Position numbers and translations under genes: made by a program
The notes under the pieces: generated by a model
The model's database searches: none
What the model was told of the DNA's origin: nothing
What the model saw: only the letters and a program-made list of their open reading frames with translations
In this document: positions 23,842-35,977 of the stretch, one piece after another
How positions within the stretch are numbered: position 1 is the first letter of the stretch
Layout of the letters: the number at the start of each line of letters is the position of its first letter
Origin: Arbacia lixula
Lineage: Eukaryota > Echinodermata > Echinoidea > Arbacioida > Arbaciidae
DNA length: 64,000 nt
Reading direction: 5' to 3'
Assembly (NCBI GenBank): GCA_963669155.1
Contig: OZ022589.1
Coordinates: 5,659,723-5,723,722 of the forward strand

Positions 23842-26514
23842 TATCCGTTACTTTCAATCCACTAACACCATGAACAAATGCGCCTGATTTGTAAAATGAT
23901 TTCTATGTCGTATCAAACGTACATGTTCTTTTGTGGGTGGTTCCTTGGAGTTTGTAATACAAAACTTGATTTCCATAAAAGCAGATTCAGGCGAGCAAAT
24001 TGCAGTCGACAAACCTTTGTATCAAAATATGCGGGAGGGAAATATATAGAACTCGGGACATAAATCAACAACACGTATTTTTATATATTTCAGACAGTCG
24101 ATAAAGCCCCTGTGATGCTTGTGGCATATCGACGTGGACGACGGCTTATAGATGTAAAGTTGCATTATTCATAAAGAAAACAGGTTGTCGCATTGTATTA
24201 CAGTAACCGTCACTGTGTGCATTATTTGATTCTATAACGACTTATTTTTGTCCGATAGTGTAATTCTTTTACGGATTGAAGTGTGTACTGCATTGCATTT
24301 CTGAAAATCACTTTTTGCGTGCCCTCCCCTCTCCCAGTAATATTTACTCTAATTATTTATGTATTATATGGACTAGTTTCTATGTCGCCAATCCTCACCT
24401 CCTCCCCCCTCACTACCTCTCCTTCTCTTCTCTTTCCTAATGTCTCTTCCTTCTACATTTATATGTTTTCATTTTCCATGTTTTTAGTATGTCTACAGTC
24501 TTTCATATCTTGTTTTCCATTTGATTTATTTATCTCTGATTCGTACGCCTCTGAAAATTTCATTTCCCCTTCCACCTATATTAAAATGAAACACCTGTAC
24601 CTCCCTAATCTTTCCGTCTTCCTCACCCTTTGTCTTTCTTTCTGCTCTTCCACTCCGTTTGTTTAATCTTTGAGTGCTATTGGTGCCATTTGGCACCAAA
24701 CACACTACACACAACACCCATACAACAACAATTTTCCCAGCGCAAGTCGTGCTCGTGTAACCACACATAGCATTTCAATTAGGCTCGGCGATCAGAAAGA
24801 AAATACAGTTTAGTCGTGTAAGAAAATGTGATATAAATGAAAAAGCTAACAAAAATGAAAGAAATTAAAATGTTTATCTGCCTTAAGTTCACGAAATTTA
24901 AGGGGAAAACCCCTTATGATTATTAATCTTAAACTTGAAAAATGAAAAAGGACAGCTAGGAGTATAAGACCGCTTTTAAGTCATTTGAAATGTTTGATGG
25001 CGTTTGTGTAAAAATAACTTTTCCCCCTATACCTTGCATTGTGTGTTCTTATTCCCCATTGAACCCCACTCCTCTTGCACCGCAAACCCCTGAAGCATGG
25101 GTCTGCTGTCACCGGAGCTTCTATGATCAGCATGATCAGTGGCGATTTAAAGAGCACATTTCCCTCAATCCCGCTCGAGCTCTCCTTTATCCACATTCAT
25201 CACCACCCGGCCAGAAGGGAGCTTATATCGAATTTCGATGCGGCGAGCGGTATTCTCGAGTAGCGGCGACCGCGCGTTGCGGACGGCGGGGCGTGTCCGA
25301 TCCGTGGCGGCACCTGCATGATGTTGGCATGTATCGCTCTACTGTCGCTGTGCCACTGCGATCACGTCACGTGATACCTATATCGCGCACATGACGCATG
25401 GCCTACATACCCGCACTCCATCACTTTGATCGCCCGATAGAATGTGAATATTACATTGTGATGCGTTACGTGGTATGCGTTACGTGTGATAGGTGCAAAT
25501 CTTCTCAACGTATTGAAAATAGCCCAAAGTGGCTATTCATCGAGAATCCGATACCATCGCCGTGTCATAACGTGGCTTATTGTGCAATGCCAATGAGTTT
25601 GGGAAATTGCAGAACGAAGCCCATCATTTGCGCATAGGCGTGGTTTCGCTGACTCTTAAATAACTTTCGTTAGGTATGCCATTTCTTAAATTTCGTTCAA
25701 ACATTTCTTCGTTTTTTCATTCTGTTTTTCGGGGTTTGTCCGACTAGCAAGAACTTTTGGATTCAGAGTGCATTCCAGCCATGGAATCTGAATGACCAGA
25801 TACAGGTGAATGTAATATACGCATTGGTACGCAGTTAGGCTGAACGTTAGTTTTGACTACATTACGAAGACGGTCTATTGCCTTGTTGAACGGATATTGC
25901 ACGTTCTGCATTCACCCAGCAAAATGATTGCAAATAACCCATAAATGATAAATTGCGACTTTTTTTAATACACAGGCTTTAAGTACTCTGAGCATGTCTG
26001 AAAGTTTCATTTTCAAAGTAAAGGCCTAACATAAACGCCTTTTAACCATTATTTAGTGCAGGAAGAGCAATGTGACAACGGTGCGGACATTTTTAAAAAC
26101 TTTCACCTTTTCAACCAATTTTTCATTGAAGAAGACAAGAAACAAATCAAAATAAAAAGCGTCTGGTGCGCCTGATGAATCGATCGTACCCGAAGGGCAC
26201 AATTTAGGATCAATTTGGAAGATTAGTTCGGATGCGTGAATGATGTACCGGGCATAACGCGATAAGTGCTAGGCCGATCCATTTATCTCCTTGTGGGATT
26301 ACGAGGAGACTATTAAGACGGTCCCTCGGTGTGATGTGGTGGTGGGGGAGGGGGGGGGCAGGGAGGGTTCAGAGACATGCAGCCTTCTCACCTAGACATA
26401 ATAAGCCGTTCTCGTGAGGTGTTCACATTTTTCATGCATAAGAACGTGTTATTACATTGACCTGTATTTTGTGATTTAGTTTCAACGAGTGGAACGCACA
26501 GCAAATCCATGAAG
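23842..26514. other. Unassigned stretch with one CpG-rich patch
   Basis: A pyrimidine-biased open frame at 24283-24666 has no domain and is not called. A hairpin TTGGTGCC-ATTT-GGCACCAA lies at 24680-24699. A CpG-rich patch at about 25230-25400 contains ATCACGTCACGTGAT, an E-box-like palindrome; it could be a promoter. A G-rich run sits at 26335-26366. Confidence 0.3.
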
Positions 26515-26880
26515 GACCTACCCGACTGCCTTGGAGACTAGTTTGTGACTTATCCTGGAGACAAGTCGGGTCTCCAGGAAGTCGCGGGAATTTAAAACAT
26601 TTACGATTTTTCAGAGACATTTTCCAGTCTCTAGTACTTCTCGGAGACGTCCCCGCGACGTCGCCGCGACGTCACGGAGACTGACATTGCCCACGACTGG
26701 GGAGACTGAGGAGGAAAGCATATGATAGATGAGCTCGTATATCTAGGTATATGTATAAATATAAATAGACTGGAAATAGTTGGGCGACGTCGCCTTTATA
26801 GAAAGAGCGCAGGCCATGTTCCGGTCTCATGAGTCGCCGCGAGCGTCGACGTGGCAGTCGCGGCGACGTCACCGTCAATA
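26515..26880. repeat. GACGTC / GGAGAC-rich unclassified repeat
   Basis: GACGTC occurs five times and GGAGAC (or its complement) at least seven times within 370 bases. CGCGACGTCGCCGCGACGTC near 26653 is partly repeated as GCGGCGACGTCACC near 26860. Dense short motifs on both strands suggest a non-coding transposable element with subterminal motif arrays. Ends are not defined. Confidence 0.4.
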
Positions 26881-27020
26881 AGATAATAAGGCCCTTTAGT
26901 TGTTGCTACAAGGGCAACTCTCGGGTAACCCCTGGATTACCATACATAACGTAAAAGAATGCAATTTGCATATATTACAAATATGGTCGACTGAGCTTGG
27001 GACGTGTCACGTCCGGTCAG

Positions 27021-27570
27021 GGGAACTAGATTAGAAAAATCGGTTCCCGCTAATCTATGTGAAATTATCCACTAAAAACGAATTTCATATTTGTTTGCCG
27101 AATTAAAGTCTTTTTTGATGAAAATTTGAAAAAAACGCACGCCCCAGTGACGTCAGAGAATTCAAAATGCCATAGATTGTACGGAAGTCAACAATAGACC
27201 ATTTTCGTAATGTATTCACAACTTACCCCCTAACTGCGTAGTAACGCATTATTGCATTCACCTGTATCCTATCGTTCAGATTCAATGGATATGTACTTTG
27301 AATCTATAACTTGTTGCTACTCGGACAAACCTTGGGCAAGCTTTGGGGTTCCCATTGGTAACGTATTGTTTGAACGTCGTGAATAAAATATCTTATTCAC
27401 ACCGTTGGCATTTATGGCATTTTGACTTCTCTGACGTCACTGCTGGAGGCGTGCCTTTTTCAAATTCTCGTCAAAACGAGACATTATTGCGGCAAACGAA
27501 TGTGAAATTCGTTTTTAGTGGATAATTTTACATACATTAGTGCGAACTTATTTTTCTAATTTAGTAACCC
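27021..27570. mobile_element. TIR element with ~165-bp inverted arms (family F1)
   Basis: The left arm (27021-27185) and right arm (27402-27570) are long, imperfect inverted repeats. Shared blocks include TTATCCACTAAAAACGAATT, TGACGTCAGAGAA and TCAAAATGCCATA. The middle (about 216 bases) matches another copy at 16821-17028. There is no transposase frame. The flanks do not give a clear target duplication. This looks like a non-autonomous foldback DNA transposon of unknown superfamily. Confidence 0.75.
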
Positions 27571-28239
27571 TTTTACTGATATTACATTTAACTTACTCGT
27601 GTTTTACCCACCACCATCAATATTGCATTTTACATCAATGGCGTTTATTCCCAAAACGTGCTTTGTATAACGATTGCCGACACCAAGCTGTTATGAATGG
27701 AGCACCCTCAATTTGTAAAATAATCGACCTTATATTTTCTTATCTTTCTTAAGATTTTTTTTCCCCTCTTCTCATCCTCATCCTCTCATCTTTCTTTTCA
27801 CATATTCCATGTATTCTCTGGCGGGCGCCAATCTGAGGGTCGTTGTACAATGTACATTCTATCGTTTCCAGCCTCCGTTTCATGCGCTATAGTCATGATA
27901 GTCAACACATTCTGAATACCCCCCTCTAAATCGGTACACATTGCATGGCAGCAGATACAAAGAAACCCTCTGCACATTTCCCGCTCCTGTTTTTTCTCTT
28001 TTTACCCCAGGGAGTGCAATAAGTGATTGGTTGTCAGGCACTGCATACAGAATCTTATCACCACTGTTTGCCCGTTGGAAAGGTCATCTTCACACGCATT
28101 CTCCCATTCAAACTACTGTCTGAATGCTATTACTTCGCCCTTTCCCCCTTATTTTTTTTTTTTACCTATTTCGACATCGATGTAATAATATCGCTGTTGA
28201 TGATATTTATGAAAAGTCTTTGAAGAGGAACTTTGGGAA
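27571..28239. other. Unassigned sequence
   Basis: No gene or repeat structure recognised apart from short T runs near 28150. Confidence 0.3.
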
Positions 28240-28500
28240 AATGAAGTTGTCTGTCAACAAATCTTTGTACAGAAAATTTGAAAATTGTTAATGATCTCTG
28301 TGACCCCTCTTTGAAAATGCATTTCATGGGATAATTAAGTTGTCTGTGAACAAATATGTGTTAAAGAGATTGGATACACGAAATTGTGTTGATGATCTCG
28401 ATAATGAGTCTTTCCAAATTCCCTTAATCATATTAATGCTATAATACAGTTGTCTATGAACGAAGCTTTCTATGAAATATTTGATATATGAAATACATGA
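28240..28500 (+). repeat. Degenerate tandem repeat, about 3 units of 93-110 bp
   Basis: The anchor AGTTGTCTNTGAACNAA recurs at 28246, 28339 and 28449 (offset by a base or two). Downstream parts of units 1 and 2 also align (ATTGTGTTGATGATCTC against ATTGTTAATGATCTC). Strong divergence suggests an old local amplification. Confidence 0.6.
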
Positions 28501-31200
28501 AATCTAAATATAGCCCTATATATGATGATATGAAATTCAAATTATTATTATACAAATTGCAACAATTATTGTTCCCACTGTTTCTTCCTTTAATATGTCG
28601 ACATATCTTTGCATTAATCAACCACATAACAATATATGATCTCAGTCGCTGATGTGTTATTAAAGACTTTTGTAATAAACATAAGTCCACGGAACAGCCA
28701 TTTAGCTGGACCACAGAGTATTAAATGCATTTAAATGTTAGCTTTACAGTTCTCTTATTGAATTCCTGTAGTATATATCTATATATATTTGTATCATTAC
28801 AGTGATTTTCGCTGCATTCATATATCCAATCACTGACAGGCGCGGTATACGAATTTGGTCTCACGTCTTTTTATTATGATAAAATTATCATGACATTATC
28901 ATCATTTCGCGTACACAATCCCACTGCAGATGGGAGCAATGTTTAATATCTACTACACAAAATACATCAACTTCACCACAGTGACTAGTAGGGTAAAGGT
29001 ATATAAAAACCATATTCGATGTGCGCAGCACCAAACTAACATCGTCTTATCATATCACATTTTCTTATATCTTTACTATCAAATTGCGTCTGGGCTGGGC
29101 AGACCGCAGGATGCTTAGGGGCGTATACATTCACAGTCACACGTATCACAGACCCGGTTGGATATCGGGTTGAAAATGCCGACATTTGAGCTACCTGCAG
29201 TGTTCTTTTTTTAATGAGATTTGCTCCGATGTGCTCGACGAATGTGCATTCCAACCTGAAGGCATTACTTCATGTACAGTATGTTTGGCAAGTTCATAAG
29301 CTAGCATGCAGTATGTATAATCTATAAGTCAACATTTCGCACTCACATGTTAAGAATAGGTTATGAACAGATCTGATTCAAGGAGACTATTTTGATAGTT
29401 TCTCTCCCACTCTGGACATTTTATGACAATAAATTATAATCCGTTATGTGCTTAATCCCCGAGACATTTTTGATACATTACATTAAAAACTTCCAGGGGT
29501 CTGGAACGAGGCTAGGGAGTTTGGTGCCATGAGAAGACGATTTGAAGATGAAGCAAATACCTTCAGCTATGTCTCACGGTGACACATGTCCTGCGAGGGT
29601 TACAGAATAAATACACATTGAGCACACACAGCAAACCCTTTCCTCGGCCCTGAAAAGAGGAGCGTTCTCACTAAAGAGGGATACCCCTGTTGTCGCCACC
29701 TCAATTTTCTCCGTAACGTTCCCTGCCTCTATGGTGCATAAAAATTAATAAGGACAGTCGTCTCAGTTGTACAATCTATTTACAAATCATGTTTTGTGAA
29801 TTTGTAAATATGCGCTCAATATAGCGCATAAGTAGCGTGACATTTAAACAAAATGTACAATGTAATAACAAAACTCTACAACGTAATATTTTACTATATT
29901 AAGGTCACATGAAGATTAAACGAACAATACTGATATAGAGGTAGGCAAATCAACAAAGACATGTCGGATATAGCTGGTATTGTGGTAAGCAGCATACCAG
30001 GTATTTGTCAACAATGTCCATGAGTTAAAACAGATCACAAACGACAATAATGGTGTCTTCATGTAGTAACCTCTGAAGTGTAATGTATTATTTTCTCTTT
30101 CCTCAGTACAAATGATAATTCAAATGGTTGTGTAATTGTAATAGCAGTGGATCAATGTGAGTTGCAGCGGTCAATATCACTCTAATCACTTTATATTTCC
30201 AAATGCTGTTCAAGTGATTGACATTTACATATAACTTCTGCAGGCCTGCAACCTGGCCAGCGGATACACAGCGTTTGAAGAGTATAATTTCGTCAATAAA
30301 AGTACATGTTTTATTTAAAGATCAAATCTGACAACGCTATCATGGGCCACTTTGGATACACATTTAACTTTTACAAAATAAAAGTCGTTCTTTGTTTTAA
30401 CTAATAATAGAAAATAGACATTTTAAGTTATGTTCATAAACATATTATTCTTGCAAAATGGGGTGGGTAAGAGTACATTTCTATTCATCACGTTATTTCC
30501 AACTACCATAACACCTTCTACAGTGACTAGCCTCCATTGACTGTATCAGTTCCAGTTAGCATTCCAAAGAACCTCCCGGTGGGACCAAGAGGAAGAAATA
30601 TCAGGCAGGGTCGTTAATTGGGGGCACGACTTGGCAGTATACAGCTTAATGGACATCGACATTACAAACAAAATCGACATATACAAACTCTAAAAAAAAA
30701 AAAAACAGGTCTAGAAGCAGTGTACTAATTACTGTCTAGTTATTCAGCACCAAGACGGGATGGATTAAGAGGATAACTAGTCTTGTCAGTGCCAGACCCG
30801 ATTGTGCTATAACGGGAGTTTGAAGTTTGAATATTAGACATGTCCCAAAGCCTGGACGTCAGGCTACGACATGACGGACCATGAACTAAATGGCTCAGAC
30901 TTCCTTCACGCCCCTCGTAATTTTAACTTTACCGGTAAGCCCCATAAGCTTTTGTGTGGTGAACAACTTATGCGTGATGTGTCAGTGAACTTGCCACTGA
31001 AACTAGCTGAAACATGTCAAAATACAAAATAACTAAATGTATTTGTGAGTTAACATGTATACATTAGCAAACATTTGAATTTGCCGGGAACTCTCAGATG
31101 ATTTTTCAACAATACAACCATTCAACTATTGTTTACAGCACAATTTTTGTTTAACTCATATCAATATTGACATAACTATGATAAATGCACTTACATGTAT
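28501..31200. other. Unassigned stretch
   Basis: No gene, RNA gene or transposon recognised in 2.7 kb of AT-rich sequence. A poly-A run of 14 lies near 30692. Confidence 0.35.
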
Positions 31201-31218
31201 TTTATCTAAAACCACGTG

Positions 31219-31390
31219 CACAGTGTGTATGTATGTGTGTGTGTGTGTGTGCATGTCCGTCTCCAGGGGATGGGGCAGGGGGGGGGGGTGCGGAGGGTGC
31301 AATTAAACACACCCCCTCCAGACCATTTTTTTTTTTATGAAGGGGGCGAGTTAGTTTTTTTTTTTTTTTTTTTTGAGGGGGTGGGGTTAT
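31219..31390. repeat. TG, poly-G and poly-T low-complexity cluster
   Basis: (TG)n around 31224-31251 is followed by G-rich sequence (GGGGATGGGGCAGGGGGG near 31267) and a run of about 20 T near 31354-31373. The G-rich part can form a G-quadruplex on the plus strand. Confidence 0.85.
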
Positions 31391-34000
31391 AGGTGTTTTA
31401 GATTGGCAAACTGTTATTGGTAATTTGGTCACATTTGGAGATAAAAATGTCCATTAATCATGTTAGTTCAGTCTCTGCAAGCAGATTCCCATCATTACGT
31501 TTATACAGACCATATCGTACACTGATAGACCACTAACCGACACTACAACTTCAACGATGAAAATATATTAGTCCCTTTAAGGTGATATCGTTCAAAGCGA
31601 TGGTTGCTCAGACTAGGATATAGTGGAATATTGTATTCTAACCAATGCATACTGATGTGTTTCACTATGAAATAAAGATTTGCATATTTTACTTTGTTAT
31701 TTCTTGTGTGTAGAAACTTGATTTTCCATTAAGGCTGAAAATCACACTTTAATACTTAACCGATTTATTTACTTTTTGCTGACTTGTCATTGCCATTGCG
31801 AGCTTAAGAGGAACTGAATTTTTAAATGTCTTCCAGAACCCGTGAATAATTCAGATTGTGAAACACAATCTCAACTCTCCAATCATTTCTTTCATTCCCA
31901 TGAATCCTTCCTTGATCCAATTTCTTTGCTGTTGAATAGAGAAAGACGTTGTCTTAAGAAAGGGGGTTAATACGTTGTAAGCGACCTTTTCAAAAGGTCA
32001 TACAGTTCCTATATTGATTTTTCAGCCATTATCAGGAGTAAGTGGTGGGGATTTAAACAATATTCTTGATTTCTCTGAATAATCTTTCATCATTCCCAAG
32101 TGCTTGAAAGTAATTTTAAACCTAATGTGATAAAATATGACGTAAAGCAATCATATGTGTATAGGCGTACCATGAATTAGCACACTGGTTTCAATGTGTC
32201 GTTCATGACAGCATCATATATCTTTATTTGCCGATTTAGTTTCTTATATAAGTTCCTAAATCGTAGCGTCTCAGAACTAAAGTGTACTACTGAATATAGG
32301 AAATGGTGATTTCCAAAAGAATTTTAGAATTGATAAAATGCATTTGCCAGGGTTTATTTCTTTATTCAAAACTAAATCGTACACTAGTACCTGTTGGAAA
32401 TAAACATAACTGGATTTGGTGCAATTCAGAATAAAATAGATGTTTGAAAATATTGTCCCGCTTATTTGAAATTTGAAACCACATTTAACATGTCATACGT
32501 ATGTATTAGATATATCCGTTTTAGTGATCAAAATCGTTCCGAGGCCAAATAAAAAAAAAAACGTACAGAGCCAGTTTTTACATGACGCATATGTAATTTA
32601 ATTCTGCATTTCCCGCTGTTGCATATTTGCACCAGTAACACTGTACATATGTAGGACAGGATTATGTCTCGCGCATATAAGGTTTATACGTGGGTAATGT
32701 AAATTGAGCTATACTCATGATTTGAGACAGAAGTATATAAACTAAAACGTACACACTCTTCGCAGAAAGAGACCAAGGAGCACGTGCCGATTTATTTCAC
32801 CTGTGAAAGTCCGCTTCGCCCTTCGAACACCCTCCCCCCTCCCCCCCCCCCCCCCTCCTTCTCGCCCACGATCCACACTCGTCACTGCAGTGCGATAGTG
32901 AACCAATTACTTTGAGAAATCCCTGCGTCTCATGCCGTTTTGAAGATCCAAAAATCGTACTTGTCAGAACACTTATACATTAATACTGAAAAGGAAATCA
33001 CCACAATACCCCAGCTAAAGTTAAGAAGATCTTGCAAATAGGCTTACTGGGAGAAAATGCGCTTAACTGACTCGATTGGATCCAGAACAACTGTATTTAT
33101 AGAGTATATAGAGTGTGAGTGTGAGATTGCGATAGCATGGAAGAGAGAGACGTATGAAGGGTACACGTTTGTGTGTGTGTGTCTGTGTGTGTGTGTTTGT
33201 GGGTGTGTGTGTGTGTGAAGGGGTCTTTGATTGTGTATAATATGTGTGTATTCTCTGCATTGAGGAAAAGCATGGTGCAGTGATAGAGAAATGTGAGTAG
33301 AATTAAAGGAAGAGAGGGAATAGACGGATGGAGTTGGCGAGTTAGGGGGTGGTGAAGGAGCGGACGTCGAAAAATAATAAGAAAGGGGAAGCATAGAAGG
33401 CTGGGTTTAAATGTATCTTGTATTTTATAAGTTTATAAGTAATAAGTTAATTATATCAAGTGAGTTTTATTTCCATGCATAAATTTATAAAATATTTTCG
33501 ATTTCTTCGATTTTATTTTTTAATTCATTCTTAGGGGACTTAATGACAATTTGAAAGCATCTGTAGCTATCAACATGTTAAAGTTCGTATTCTACCAGCA
33601 TTTCAAACAAACATACGAACATACAATTATTAAATAACCGTGTATAACGTGACAAATAGGTATATTATTTGTTTGATGTTTGATGCCATTTTTATAATGT
33701 AATACGCAAAGGAACAAAAACAAAGAAAATCGAGAATTTTCCATCGACCATGATGAGACGCGCATACCTACAACAATGGTCTTACTAACTGCTTTTGAAA
33801 ACAACGATTCAGAGACAGTTTCCAGTCACGAATGACAATCGACTCCTTTTAACTCAAGGTGACTATGTTATAACCCGGTCAGGCCTTTATCGCGAGCGAA
33901 CCAGTCAACGATTTCAAATAGATTTCGACTTGAGCAATTCCTCACCTCTTGAGGGCAAGTAATCGTCGTGCCTTCTCGTCCAAATAAGCCCGGTCACGCG
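31391..34000. other. Unassigned stretch with TG microsatellite
   Basis: No gene recognised. Pyrimidine-rich C tract at 32830-32860 and (TG)n-like repeats at 33166-33220. Other sequence is AT-rich and unremarkable. Confidence 0.35.
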
Positions 34001-34005
34001 GGGGA

Positions 34006-34040
34006 TTTATATACACCTTGGCGACAAGCGGTGCATCAGT
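34006..34040 (+). promoter_or_regulatory. Core promoter candidate (TATA box + TCAGT initiator)
   Basis: TTTATATA (34006-34013) lies about 30 bases before the initiator-like TCAGT (34036-34040), with the A at 34038. This is the classical animal spacing. CGCGGGGGA precedes the TATA box. The first ATG downstream (34070) would encode only 20 codons, MLRGIRSSQHQPKKKFSVRQ, so a spliced 5' UTR would be needed for a real gene. Confidence 0.35.
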
Positions 34041-34209
34041 AAGTCCAGAAAGTAATTATTTTGGGAAGATGCTCCGGGGAATCAGGTCATCACAACATCA
34101 GCCAAAGAAGAAGTTTTCTGTTCGTCAGTGATTGCCAATATTCCGCCTGGATGATTATCCACTCTCTGCTCCCGATGTTCACAGCTTTAATAGTGTCTGC
34201 TTCTACCTT

Positions 34210-34223
34210 GTAACCATGGCAAC
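34210..34223. promoter_or_regulatory. RFX X-box-like site
   Basis: GTAACCATGGCAAC fits the RFX consensus GTNRCC-N(0-3)-RGYAAC with no mismatch. It lies about 180 bases below the core promoter candidate. RFX sites often mark ciliary genes in animals (established knowledge); no such gene is seen in the window. Confidence 0.4.
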
Positions 34224-34348
34224 GTGTCGGGGAAAACGGCCGTCTACATATATTACCATCTTACATTTTGGGAGCCTCGGCGGGGGAGGGGACGTTACAG
34301 TGTGTGCCCCCAAAGCCTTCTTTCAACTCGTAGATCAAGCAAAAGCCC

Positions 34349-34400
34349 CCCCCCCCCCCACACACACACACACATACATACAGCACACACACACACATAA
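34349..34400 (+). repeat. Poly-C and CA microsatellite
   Basis: A run of 11-12 C followed by (CA)n broken by CATACATACAG. Confidence 0.9.
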
Positions 34401-34639
34401 AAATATTTGCGATATCCTTTGTTATCCTTTTACTGTTATTAATATCAAAAATATCCGCTCCTTTGTGCAAAAATTGGGAAACATTTATGATGGCTGCTCT
34501 TTCGGTGAAAATGTCAACTTTTATATTCCACGTAGCAGGGAAAACATCTTTTCAAATAATATTTTCTCGTGACCCACTCCCTCGAGCCCACCTGACCCCC
34601 TCCCCGAAAAAATAACGGGAAAAAACAAACACTGACAAA

Positions 34640-35135
34640 GTTATATTCAATTCAATTCAATTCAATTCATTTCATTTATTAAGTTTTCCACAAAATAATA
34701 TTTGTAACATACATCTGGAGATCAGAGCAATATTAAACATAATTAATACTCGCAAGTATACAAACAATGAAGTATATAGATAACATAAGGTAACGATCTT
34801 ACATGCAGTGTATAAATTAATCTATATAATGTACATTTAATGCATTTAAAGTTATATAACAAGTCATACGGGGGAACCTACAGAAAAGCAGAAGCTTGCG
34901 GGGGTAAGTCTCCAGAAAAGAAATCAGCATACTCACACACACGCGCGTACACACACACGAAAACACTGCACGAACACAAGTGCACCTGGACAAGCGTGCA
35001 TGCCAAACACAAAACACATACAAGGGAAAAGGAGAAAGATAAAAGAGAACACCGACAAAGCCGTCATAAAGACAGCATCAAACAACAAAACAATGAGAAT
35101 TCCTGCAGTTGCCTAAGGCTGTGGATAATCGGAAA
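34640..35135 (-). mobile_element. LINE 3' end, family L-A, copy A
   Basis: On the minus strand this ends in AATAAATGAAATGAATTGAA and a short (ATTGA)n tail. Its body (CGCTTGTCCAGGTGCA near 34995, CCCCCGCAAGCTTCTGC near 34890, GACGGCTTTGT near 35060) matches copy B at 44402-44868 over about 450 bases. No reverse transcriptase frame remains, so this is a 5'-truncated insertion of 3' UTR. The repeat-tail type fits CR1/L2-like LINEs (family knowledge). Confidence 0.75.
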
Positions 35136-35569
35136 AGGGAGAATAAACCAAACTTGTTCTTACCGTGACCCTTTGCTGATGTAGATTAATCATGTAGAGG
35201 TACAATCAAGTATTTACAAAAAGATTACCCTGTAATATTTTGAAGGTGTTTTTTTCTTCGAATCATCTGTCTATTTCGATTAAGATTATTCACGTTCGTG
35301 TTGTCGGCTCTATTGCGAGACTCGCCTCCGCATATCAGTACAATCGTCTTTATGAAACGTTATTTGTCTCTCTAAATCAATATTTGGTCCTAGGATTTCG
35401 TTTCATACACCTGTCTGAAGATGTTCGGGTTATACCCATTATCGATCGAAATTGTATCTGTGCAAATGTATTATTGTGCCAGCTATCTAGGCCATCACCT
35501 GTATGTCAGCATTTCCTACAACCCAGAAAGACATATCCGCCATCAACATCATTGTCCTAAGGAAATGTG
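35136..35569. other. Unassigned sequence
   Basis: No gene recognised. An open frame at 35240-35560 has no domain and is not called. Confidence 0.25.
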
Positions 35570-35583
35570 GTAACCATGGTAAC
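35570..35583. promoter_or_regulatory. RFX X-box-like site
   Basis: GTAACCATGGTAAC matches the RFX consensus fully and is nearly palindromic. It is the second perfect match within 1.4 kb. Confidence 0.35.
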
Positions 35584-35621
35584 TGGTTTAAATCTGTACT
35601 GTATGTACCATTGATGTACTC

Positions 35622-35678
35622 TAAAGAGGTAAGCCACACAAACGCCATAGAGCAGAAGTTCGCCTGGCACGCAAAAGG
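35622..35678 (-). mobile_element. Partial MITE family M1 copy
   Basis: On the minus strand TTAA (35679-35682) is followed by CCTTTTGCGTGCCAG and a body with CTTCTGCTCTATGG like other copies. The far end is not found. Confidence 0.5.
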
Positions 35679-35898
35679 TTAAGGATAATTGTCCAGAGTT
35701 TCTAAAGGGCATTAAGAAACGATTGTCTCGACGTATAGACGGCAGGCTTTACAATGACGATGTATTAAAAAAACCTTGATCAATTCTCACACCAAAAGTA
35801 TTTCCTTGATATATATTTGCAATGCATATGTATAAGTATTCCCTTCGTTTCATATCTGTCTCTTTTTCACAATCATTGTCTTCTTCACTTTCTTACCA

Positions 35899-35899
<1 letters not shown>

Positions 35900-35933
<34 letters not shown>

Positions 35934-35977
35934 TATTATGTACATAAAGTTATATATATATATATATATATATATAT
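35900..35977 (+). repeat. CT and TA microsatellites
   Basis: (CT)n at about 35900-35931 and (TA)n at about 35951-35977. Confidence 0.95.

Noticed and set aside
24283-24666. 127-codon hydrophobic frame resembling a membrane protein
   Set aside because: Pyrimidine-rich DNA gives hydrophobic codons. No family pattern, and no splice or promoter context.
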